Positions 55,766 to 64,000 of a stretch of 64,000 bases of DNA are shown here, piece after piece. Both the position numbers and the translations under genes were made by a program. The notes beneath the pieces were generated by a model that saw nothing but the letters and a program-made list of their open reading frames with translations, searched no databases and had not been told where the DNA came from. Position 1 is the first letter of the stretch; every line of letters begins with the position of its first letter. The stretch is from NCBI GenBank assembly GCA_013115135.1, contig JABANP010000123.1, positions 1 through 64,000 of the forward strand, written 5' to 3'. The stretch is from Perkinsus olseni (lineage: Eukaryota > Perkinsozoa > Perkinsida > Perkinsidae).

Positions 55766-57331
55766 GCAGCTCTATCACGTGGATGTGGAAGGTGGCGATA
55801 TCATCCACGAATCCTCGCCATCGCTCCAGCAGTGGGTCAGACCTGCGGACATTTTTTCTCTTTTTGTCGGTTACTCGTGATCGTCTGCCAAGGGATCGTC
55901 TTCGTCTCACTCGCGACTCTTGGCTGAAGCTGGCTAAGTATAACTTCAGTACGGCCGAGTACTCTCCTCCTTCGTCTAGTCCCCTTGAATCACTGCTCTG
56001 ATTCTCCCTACGTCTGGTCATTTGAATCACGGCTATGATTATCTGATTCATATATCTCCCTCTGAAATGCATCTGGGATCTATCAACTATTGAATAGTTG
56101 AATAGCGAATAGTTACTATTCGCGTCATTAGTATCTAATATGTTGTAACTCCAACTGATGGTTGGTGGCAGTGATATTTGGGAACCTGATTACCCCTTAA
56201 GCTCTTGCAGCACCAAAAAATGATAACTTAAAGCCTTCGTGGCACCAAAAAAGTTTGTTGTACTAGTCGATTTGTATTGTCTGAGATAGAGTGATCTATG
56301 CTTAAGGTCGTTACGATAATGTTGGTATGATACATTCTCGTATTGTTCGACTTGTATGGTCGTGACTTCCTATTTCCTGCTGCTGCTCCGCTCGGCATCC
56401 GTTGCAACTCATTATTCTCTGGAAAGGACTAGGATGTAATGGGATTCTGCGCGGATCATCCGCGGCGGATGTTTGTGTATGCGTGCGGTGGCCTTATAGC
56501 TGTGTCGCCAACCAGTCGTTGGGTCGTTCGCTCGGCTAACTCCGTACTCCTCTGATCACTCTCCCCTCTAATTGTCACAAGTACTACTTAAACTCAAGGC
56601 CCTATCTGTAGTGTTCACCAGTGAGTACATCCCCGCACATATCCCTGCATATTTACATGAACCCCGCTACAACCACGCTCCGCCTTGTACATGCGTGCAT
56701 AGCTTATCCCTCGCGAGGTAGTAAGCCCCTGATAGAGATTCTCACACTCCTTCCCTGCCTGCGTTGTCCGTGAACAGCAGTGGAGAAGCAACAGTCGCTT
56801 GGAGACTTTTGCTAGTTGGCAAGACTTGCCAGGCAAGTAAAAGGCGGAGCGACCTGAAATTGGAGGTCCAAACTCGCTTTCTGCATACGTGCTAGAAGCT
56901 TGCACGCATGCAAATGGCGGGTTTGGCTTAGCATAATGATTAGGGTTGGCTGAGCAACAACTCACACAGAACCCTGACAGGTACTTGTTGCGCTCGCAGA
57001 ACCTAATGCTACCTACTACCTTCGCTGCCGCGGATAATCAGGCCATAGGGCTCCCCATTCACTGGATGCTCTTTCGCACTTCAACTTGCGTGCATGTGCA
57101 TGCGCTGTAGATCACGCTAGCAGACATAGCTAGCTTCTCAGCTGACAATGGAGCCGCACTGTGCTTAGCTTTAGTACGTTCAATCAGGGAGACTTAAAGT
57201 GGCCTCAGGCCATCACCAAGCAGGTCATTAGAAGCTGTGGAATGTCACTTGAGACATGCGGCCTTGCTTGGTAAGGCCTCTTTGATCAAGCGGCTCTTGT
57301 TCTCGGTAGTTTTCCGACGCAGCCCCTTCTT
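55766..57331. other. Gene-poor stretch with palindromes
   Basis: No supported gene. One-base-centred palindromes include CAACTATT-G-AATAGTTG and GCGAATAGT-T-ACTATTCGC (about 56086-56125) and the chain at 56817-56838 (TGGCAAG-A-CTTGCCA overlapping ACTTGCC-A-GGCAAGT). Confidence 0.55.
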
Positions 57332-57696
57332 ATGGTTTGCTTTTCCCTGACTTGGTTGATCGCCTCTCAAGCACAAGCATTTTTGACAGCTCCGTACTTC
57401 GGCGTCTTCATTCACCATACGAATTCTTACCAAATGGTTTGAGATGTGAATGAGAAGGGTGAGGTCAACTTGACCTGGTCAAGTATACCACCACTGTATC
57501 CTTGAGTGGTGATATATCGTCGGTCGTCGAGAGTCGCCGATTCCCACTCATGGGTCCTCAAGAGCCTGGCGTTTACACTCTCAACCTCACAGATGATATG
57601 AGCCGACAGTTTGGCTCTTACGTCAAATGTGTCGTTGCCCTTATCCCGGGTGCCGTGTATCACACTCACGACTTCTACGTTCTACGTGCGCCCTGA
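57332..57696 (+). pseudogene. Secreted-protein family, copy 1 (broken)
   Basis: Starts with a signal-like MVCFSLTWLIASQAQAFL followed by TAPYFGVFIHHTNSYQMV, then TGA near 57438. Later coding blocks (FPLMGPQEPGVYTLNLTDD; VVALIPGAVYHTHDFYVL) are in another frame. Two one-base-centred palindromes sit in it: the chain at 57462-57483 and TGCGCCCT-G-AGGGCGCA at the end (about 57686-57703), which creates the final stop. The close copy at 61775-62123 lacks both, so these insertions probably broke this gene. Confidence 0.75.
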
Positions 57697-57943
57697 GGGC
57701 GCATAGATCGTCACGAGGACGCTGCCACTACATGGGGGCAACGCCCTTGGTGCGTCACAGTTTCCAGCCGCATTCCATCGGAATAGGAGGGTAATCTGCT
57801 CTGTCCCCACAGAAGGCCAATTCGAGTTGGGCCTGTTATTAGTCAAGGGCCCTTGACTCAAGGGTCGTTTCGTGAGGCCCCCACGAACCCGTTTTAATTA
57901 GCTAACTCTCATTTAGGCAGTTTATTGGACCAACTCCCTTCTA

Positions 57944-58719
57944 ATGGTTTACCTCCCTCCGACTTGGTTAATCGTGTCTCAAGTCCTAGTGTCTTCGGCA
58001 TTCCAGCCCGTTGGTGACTTCTACTTCGACGATTATGATTATGAGCTAAGTTACGAACTGTCTCGCAATGGCGAAGCCCAGTTGATCTTCTATCATTATG
58101 ATACCGATACGATACTCATGAGCCCTCGACTCCCACTCACCGGCGGGCCTGATGTTTTCCGCATCGCCTCCACAGTTGAGGCTGGTCAAGAGCTTGTTAC
58201 CTTCCTTGGTAGAATAGCTGAGGTGCATCCAGGTGCTGAGTTTGTCTTTGGCGACCTAGCCACTCTCACTTTCAACGACCCTCACTCTTTCTCTACGAGG
58301 TTCCAAGGTCAAACCCTCTTTCTCGAAAGGGGGGGAACGGACGCGCGGAGTACAGGTACGTTCCACTACGAGGAGAATGTGCCCCCTATCGCCAAATAAC
58401 TTTTGATGTTCACGAAGGCGGTAGGGGGGTTGATCGAGCTAAAGACTATGGGTACATAGTCATTCACATGAGTTGCGAGGGGACTCGTGGTGTCAGCGCA
58501 GAATTCGAGATCAATCGATTATTAGAGAATGGCGACGCAGGGGAATATTACCGTACTGTCGGAAAGGCATCTGTGAAAACCTTTCATGATTTCGTAAAGG
58601 AGGGTTACTGCCCGATCAAAGACACGGGTGTGGAGGACTTCCACCAGATACTCTTCGTTAGGGAGGAAACTATCTTTACGTGGTTTGAAGGAGCTCCCTT
58701 ACTTCTCTTCAAGGTTTAA
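57944..58719 (+). CDS. Secreted-protein family, copy 2 (one frameshift)
   Basis: ATG 57944 starts a signal peptide (MVYLPPTWLIVSQVLVSSAF) and a 151-codon frame with DYDYELSYELSRNGEAQL and GDLATLTFNDPHSFSTRF. The family's second half (CAPYRQITFDVHEGGRG, CEGTRGVSAEFEI, GYCPIKDTGVEDFHQILFV) is in the next frame up to the stop at 58719. The shift lies near the G-run at 58330-58336, so either a real frameshift, an unseen intron or a sequencing error separates them. Copy 4 has the same first half. The function is unknown; secretion is inferred. Confidence 0.65.
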
Positions 58720-59416
58720 GAAAGACCGAGACTACTATGCTCTGCGCCATTGACTCCTGTGGTTGGTACTCTCCTACATTGCGATTGGCACCAAATTGTG
58801 GCACTACGACGTCTCGTCTATATTCACCAGTTGCTATTCAGCCTTTACTGCTCCGATGACGCACTCAAATATGTACACAATGAGGCGATTTCTTTGCGGA
58901 TCTATCCTGGTTATCGCGTAGCGGTCATGTCGTAGCCCATTAGGAATTGGATTCTCTGGTATGACCAGACTACTTACCATTTTGTATTCAGTCTCAGGCT
59001 CATTCTGAGATTTGTTTATAGTATTGATGTCGGTGACGCGGCCAGCGCGACTCCGTATTGCTTATGATGAAGCTTGGAACTTCCAGTTCTAGTATCGTCA
59101 TGATGTGCATGTGCTCCACCAGCTCATGTGTTATTCTGTTGTACATTTTGACGAGCCCGGGATGGATGAGGGGTGGTCATCTACACGATTTTTCATTGCT
59201 TTTTTTCCTACTACTCCAACCTTTTCTTTTGCCTTTCATCTTTTTACGCGATTGTTACTTGCAGAGTTTCGATAAGTCGTCTTAACAGAATGAAATCACG
59301 GTTATGAGAGACTTATCAAATAGGCAGCGACTCATTATAGCAATTTTGTATTAAAGCTTTCGCGAGGAATATTAGGGTCGTGTTCCCGGGACGGAGTCAG
59401 GGAATGATCCTGCACC
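58720..59416. other. No supported gene
   Basis: A 61-codon frame at 58750-58935 and a hydrophobic 75-codon frame at 59058-59285 have no support. Confidence 0.4.
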
Positions 59417-59690
59417 TGTTTGGTTCGCCCGGCCGCCTATCAGTGAGAGACTCCCGTTAATTGATCCAACACAACTGAATACATTCCTTATCTGGGTCAA
59501 CTCTAACGTATTATCTGTGTCTCCAGCAGGCTGGCTACTTCCAGCCTCTGGGATCTGCATCATCTGCTATAGACGATCTGTCCAATTATCGTTGAGCTTG
59601 TAGCTCAATATATCGATCACGCTTCAGCGCAATGTCTGCTCGTATCCACGAGGACAGCGCTTGTGTGACGACGGATGCGATCTAGCCAAC
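59417..59690. repeat. Local duplicate, copy 1 (without insertions)
   Basis: Near-identical to 60032-60332 in direct orientation. At 59468-59477 it reads AACACAACTG with no inverted repeat, and at about 59661-59677 TTGTGTGACGACGGATGCG. Confidence 0.93.
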
Positions 59691-60031
59691 ATGCCTCCCC
59701 AGAGAGCCACACAGGCTAGCCATCGAAGTAATCTCTGATATGATACGGGCAGTTTCTATCCGAGGCTGAGTCCCCAATCACGGTACTCAGTTTCTCAGAT
59801 TCAACGCTCCGCTCGGGAAATAGATGAGACTTACAAACCGCTCATCAGCACGTACTCCTGGTACTAAAGGAGTAACTCCCTGGGAGTTAGAACCTCTCGT
59901 CTTGAGAAATGGCGCAAGGCCTCAGGGAAGACCATCTGGTTTTCCCTCTTATAGAGTCTCAGGAACACCTCAGTGATGATCAAAAACGGTCATCTCTCAA
60001 AGCAGTCGAGCCTTCCCCGGACGGTGCACCA

Positions 60032-60332
60032 TGTTTGGTTCGCCCGACCGCCTATCAGTGAGAGACTCTCGTTCATTGATCCAACACAAGTTGTGTTAAA
60101 CAACTGAATACACTCCTTATCTGAGTCAACTCTAACGTATTATCTGTGTCTCCAGCAGGCTGGCTACTTCCAGCCTCTGGGATCTGCATCATCTGCTATA
60201 GACGATCTGTCCAATTATCGTTGAGCTTGTAGCTCAATATATCGATCACGCTTCAGCGCAGTGTCTGCTCGTATCCACGAAGACAGCGCTTGTGTGACGA
60301 GTGTCACTGACGACCGATGCGATCCAGCCAAC
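60032..60332. repeat. Local duplicate, copy 2 (with two insertions)
   Basis: Relative to copy 1 it has 14 extra bases at 60090-60103 and 13 extra bases at 60301-60313. The first makes AACACAA-G-TTGTGTT, then repeats AACAA. The second places GTCAC after GTGAC and repeats TGACGA. Otherwise the two copies differ by only a few substitutions. Confidence 0.93.
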
Positions 60333-61774
60333 ACACCTATAAATATCACCTAGGTATAGGGATTCTTCTAGTCCGAAATTCACGTGTTGTTGCGGCGTAG
60401 CCCCTGTCGCCACATGATGTGGCCCACATGATGTGGGCAACATCTTAAACCGCGAATGGTGTAACTCAAGCGTCTAGGACGCAGCTCGAATAAGTAACGA
60501 TCGTCCTATGCCCTTGATCGACTAACTTATCCAATTTATCGGCATGCCTCCCGTTCTACTAGAACGGTTCTAGGAATGCGGTTTGCTTCAACCCGAGAGC
60601 TAGGCGTTGGGTTGCAAAGGGGTGAACCATCAGTAGCTGCTTTCCATAAGACTAGTCTAAAGGAGCTTACCATATCAAGGTTGATCACACCTTCGACGAA
60701 CATCAACATGTCTGACAGTGATAGACGCATCCACGAGACATCTTCGGAAGCAAGTCGCTGTTACCACTACTACTGTAGTAGTAATACACTAGCGGGAGAT
60801 GATGTAGCCATTGGTTGCGAGTCTCAATTTGATCGGCAAATGGTTGTAGTGGTAGGCTACCACTGGTAGCTGACGAACATTTCATTGATCTTGACGTCCT
60901 GGGTCTGGGCACCAGATGTTGCGGATGCGCTGGAACTGTCCTTGAACAACTGCATCACGGCGCAGAATGGCTAACTTTTGAGCACTGTCTCAAATATCCA
61001 CACTGTACCTAGTCGGAAGTTCCGAATGTTCCGACTCGGAACATTCGGAAGGACCATTTCCGAATGGAGCACTGGGGAATGATGTAGTCTATTTAATACT
61101 CGCCATAACCATTGAGGGAGGTTGTGTCGAGAAAATACACGACTCGGAGTCGGAACACACCGAATTTGATTGTGAAAAGGTTCAAATTGCATAGGGCTTA
61201 TTCAATTGATCTTAACGAAATGTCTAGATTGACGTGGCGTATGTTTTAAAGTTCGTGGTGAATATCAAATTGACCGGATTTCCTTAAATTGATCGAGAAA
61301 AGTTTATAATTGATCGGGAAATGTTGTGAATACTCTCTAGTAGAGTAAATTCAACCCCCATGACGGTGTGGGTGATTTCGCCCTGCGGCCATGTCCCCAA
61401 GTAGGAAAGTGAGTCGATGATGGGTGGAACGTCGAGATGAACAACGGACCGTCATTAACCATAAAAGCAAAAAATGTGGAGGGAAGTTGTGAGGGCCATG
61501 TACTGCTTTCTCTCCGACGTTCATAGTCAACTCCAGATTGGAAGGAATAAATAAAGTGAGCTACTCTACTCTACTCCTAGCTTTAGAGGGAATTTGACCA
61601 TGAACGCATGCACGAGGGGCTAGCGGCTTAGCACAATATGCAACAACGCACGGAGGCTCCGTGACGGAGCACACTGACAACCACTTGCTGTGCTTGGCGA
61701 ACACTGTTCACAGATTCTATTGGTACAACTATCATACATTTCTTTTTGTAGATTTTTCGAGGCAACCCCTTCTA
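60333..61774. other. Gene-poor stretch with palindromes
   Basis: No supported gene. One-base-centred palindromes include GCCCACAT-G-ATGTGGGC (about 60423-60439), CCGTTCTA-C-TAGAACGG (about 60552-60568), ACTACTAC-T-GTAGTAGT (about 60766-60782), AGTGGTAG-G-CTACCACT (about 60848-60864), 61020-61050 and a chain near 61647-61675. Confidence 0.6.
61020..61050. repeat. One-base-centred palindrome, perfect 15-bp arms
   Basis: TTCCGAATGTTCCGA (61020-61034), C (61035), then the exact reverse complement (61036-61050). Confidence 0.97.
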
Positions 61775-62511
61775 ATGGGTCGCCTTCTCCTGGTTGATTG
61801 CTACTCAAGCGCTAGTATCTTCGACAGCTCCGTACTTCGGCCTCTTCCTTCATACTACGGATTCTTACCAAATAGAATGCGATTATGTCAAGTATACCAC
61901 GGTATTCAGCCTGTCGATCCTCGAGAGTCCGCGGTACCCGCTCATGGGTCCTCAAGAGCCTGGCATTTACACTCTCAACCTCACAGATGATATAAACCGA
62001 CAGTTTGACTCTTACGTCAAAAGTATCGTTGCCCTTATTCCGGGTGCCGCGTATCACACTCACGACTTCTACATTCTACGTTACAACGGCTCTTACTATC
62101 TTTCTGCGGAGTTCCAGAAGTAACCACTCACTTTCATCAGGACCTCATACATCCAGGTTCCAGGTGAGTTTAAATATGAGGAGACTAAGGCGCCGTATCG
62201 GCGAATAGTTAGCACTGTGCACTACTCCGACCGTCTTATCGATGGTTTGGATGTCAACATACACGTTAGTTGTGAGAGCGAGCGTGGTACAGACTCTTTC
62301 TTCCCGGCACTGGTCCTGTGCTCGCCTACTTCGCGCAGGGGACCCGACACTTCTCTGTAGAGACCTTTCTTGATGACTCATCAATGATGAGGCGAAAGAG
62401 TTTTATTGCTCAATCGAAGACCCGCCTGTGAGAGACTTCGGCCAGATCGTCTTCGCCACGCAGAGAACGATCTATACGTCCTTTGAAAGGGCCCTCGTGG
62501 CCATCGCTTAG
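61775..62511 (+). pseudogene. Secreted-protein family, copy 3 (broken)
   Basis: ATG 61775 is out of frame with the family body (TAPYFGLFLHTTDSYQIE, PRYPLMGPQEPGIYTLNLTD, IPGAAYHTHDFYILRYNGSY; open 61794-62123). The second half continues in shifting frames (KAPYRRIVSTVHYSDRLIDG, HVSCESERGTDSFFP, YFAQGTRHFSVETFLDD, EFYCSIEDPPVRDFGQIVFA) to TAG 62509-62511. At least three shifts make it a pseudogene. It is very close to copy 1 over about 57350-57690 / 61790-62080, pointing to a recent duplication. Confidence 0.75.
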
Positions 62512-62525
62512 ACTGAGGACGGGTT

Positions 62526-62582
62526 TATCGGGTGTGAACGAACTGCTCCTGGGACCCAGTAGCAGTTCGTTCACACCCGATA
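62526..62582. repeat. One-base-centred palindrome, 28-bp arms
   Basis: The outer 22 bp on each side are perfect, then one mismatch, then CTGGG-A-CCCAG at the centre. It lies 15 bp after the stop of secreted-family copy 3. It could act as a very stable hairpin in RNA. Confidence 0.96.
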
Positions 62583-63569
62583 ATAAAATGTGACATGGTC
62601 ATGGTCTCCAGCAGTGTGACATGGTCAGCAATACATGTGATACACCCTGAGAGCCTCAGGGTCTGAGTCTCTCGATTCGACAGCCACCTGGTACGGTACC
62701 AGTGGTACCCTTCGAGAGTCTCGAAGGGTAAATCACTTCCTTGACCTGATCGTTGGCGGACTCCGACCCAGGTCACGTTTCTCAATGTCCAGAAGAAGCT
62801 CTTCCGGACGTCAGGACACTTTCATGCGTGACAGCGTGCGTCTCAGCCTTCGTCAAGGACTTCACATGGAGTCCCAGGGGTCCGAATTTCTGAACCAAAT
62901 GAGAGGCCGCACGAACAGCGAACACGAAGAGCCTCTTAAGATGGAAGAGGAATCTTCCAGGACTACTGGACCAGGAGGAATCTTCGTCTGCTCGACGTCG
63001 TCTAGCAGCCGCTCGGACCCGACCTATGTCATTCAGCCACTGGCTGAAGTTGCCAGATCGTATCAACGCTTGTGACGAACGTGCATATTGTAATACGCAC
63101 GTGTGATATCCCACGTGTCACCACGTGGCATACTTCAATAACATAGGTATCTTAGCAACATCGCATACTCGTGAACGAAAATTTCACTAGTCTTCAGAGG
63201 ATCTACCAGCTATGGAAGACAGGAAGCCCGCAACGTCTCCAGGGGCGCCCCTGTTCCTGGCTTATTACCCTTCGCCGAAAGGCTTTCGGCGTATCTGGTT
63301 AGACAGCATTAGGCGCGCGCTGATGATCCGATGTCTGGTAGCTAATGTGCTCGTGCGTCAAACACGATGTAAATGAGTTCTGCTCCATAGAATACGCTAC
63401 AGTTCAGGAGCGTCAATATTTCTGAAGCAGAGCAGGGCGCTCAGGCGATCCCTCTCGGAGGACTTCTCTGAGGTATCCTGTGGACTGTGTCGCCAGCCTT
63501 CGTCTGCAATGCAGATCCTGCATGTCTCGTTCATGTTAGTTTATAGAAAGTCTTGTCGATAAACTCCTA
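62583..63569. other. Spacer before secreted-family copy 4
   Basis: A plus-strand frame (62785-63075, 96 codons) and an antisense frame (62782-63114) are both open with no family signature. Palindromes: ACCCTTCGAGA-G-TCTCGAAGGGT (about 62707-62729), GGTACCA-G-TGGTACC (about 62695-62709) and CGCCGAAAG-G-CTTTCGGCG (63273-63291). Confidence 0.5.
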
Positions 63570-64000
63570 ATGATGAACCTCGCTGCAACTTGGGTGATAG
63601 TCGCATTAGTCGTGGTTGTCACGACGGCTCAAGATGTTGGCTCGTTCATTTACCGGGCGGACGGGCTTTATATGACGTACGAGGTTAACGAAGATCATGA
63701 AGTTCAAGTCCGTTGCTTGGTGTACGGCAGACCTGACCGTCCCCCGCGTGCGCCTGTCGATTACCTCTTCGGGCTATACCCTCTGTCGAGGGTTGGAGGA
63801 TTCAGCTATATCATAGAGTTCAAGGAAGGTCTACCCAGCGTCGATGATTGGTACGAGTTCATCGGGACTAATCTAATAGCCGCCGGTTGGATCGAGCCTG
63901 ATGATAGCCACCAGCCCGCTGGTATTTTGCCTGGAGATTTGACGAAGCTAACTTACAAGAGCGGTGACTCCTTCTCCACTAGCTTCAGAAACAAGGAGGT
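63570..64000 (+). CDS. Secreted-protein family, copy 4 (partial, intact so far)
   Basis: ATG 63570 (a second ATG follows at 63573) begins a signal peptide (NLAATWVIVALVVVVTTAQ), then an uninterrupted frame to the window end. Shared with copy 2: a YxxxYEVNxxxE-type strand early on and GDLTKLTYKSGDSFSTSFR near the edge (copy 2: GDLATLTFNDPHSFSTRF). It has no stop and is cut by the window end. It is the only copy without visible damage. Confidence 0.8.
   Translation, partial: MMNLAATWVIVALVVVVTTAQDVGSFIYRADGLYMTYEVNEDHEVQVRCLVYGRPDRPPRAPVDYLFGLYPLSRVGGFSYIIEFKEGLPSVDDWYEFIGTNLIAAGWIEPDDSHQPAGILPGDLTKLTYKSGDSFSTSFRNKE

Noticed and set aside
55434..56072. 212-codon minus-strand ORF with 9-aa repeats
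   Set aside because: The openness comes from a 27-bp tandem repeat, which keeps both strands open; no family signature or splice context.

Overview
The window is nuclear DNA from a protist with very short spliceosomal introns (GT-AG, mostly 32-60 nt). It has housekeeping genes on both strands, DIRS-type and other retroelement remains, satellites, and a run of small secreted-protein genes with few recognisable relatives. The gene content (a TIR-like multi-membrane protein, lineage-specific secreted families, compact introns) would fit an alveolate such as Perkinsus. That assignment is inference from style, not from a marker gene.

Layout. 1-3480: 3' part of a DIRS-type retroelement (reverse transcriptase/RNase H end, then tyrosine recombinase). 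4655-7991 (+): multi-exon ATP-grasp ligase. 8305-17707 (+): USP7-type deubiquitinase with MATH domain, catalytic USP domain and C-terminal ubiquitin-like domains in over 20 exons; I checked reading phase through 11 consecutive exon joins across the catalytic domain. 17849-19170 (-): CCR4-NOT complex NOT2/3/5-type subunit. 19289-19865 (+): small unidentified gene. 20003-21574 (-): TIR-like membrane protein, followed on its 5' side by a 62-bp minisatellite. 23794-24450 (-): unidentified gene. 25990-27957 (-): CDC45 replication factor. 29394-34390: about 39 copies of a 126-bp satellite that happens to be open in one frame. 34668-35895 (-): unidentified gene. A 0.9-1.0 kb segment is duplicated on either side of this block (24640-25627 and 36052-36930). 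37168-42768: a nearly complete second DIRS/Ngaro-like element with 41-bp direct terminal repeats. 43630-44517 (-): GNAT acetyltransferase with a likely signal peptide. 46980-48693 (-): Mutator-like transposase with SWIM finger. 49280-50902 (+): 540-aa secreted protein. 51590-52260: truncated LINE. 53856-55204: decayed Ty3/gypsy integrase. 57332-64000: four members of one secreted-protein family, two or three of them broken.

Two unusual systems stand out. First, from about 28 kb, and densely from 42.8 to 63.3 kb, the non-coding DNA is full of perfect inverted repeats whose arms are separated by exactly one base, often chained as word / 1 nt / reverse complement / 1 nt / word. A pair of local duplicates (59417-59690 and 60032-60332) shows the state without and with such an insertion, so these look like locally templated insertions. 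Second, introns of the ATP-grasp and USP7 genes share modules: pieces like the 3' half of a tRNA (anticodon arm plus T arm) in both orientations, a GCGGAGCGAAGCG plus T-run motif, a TATCTTAG motif, and a 25-nt 3' end identical between the two genes. They look like introner-type or tRNA-derived introns.
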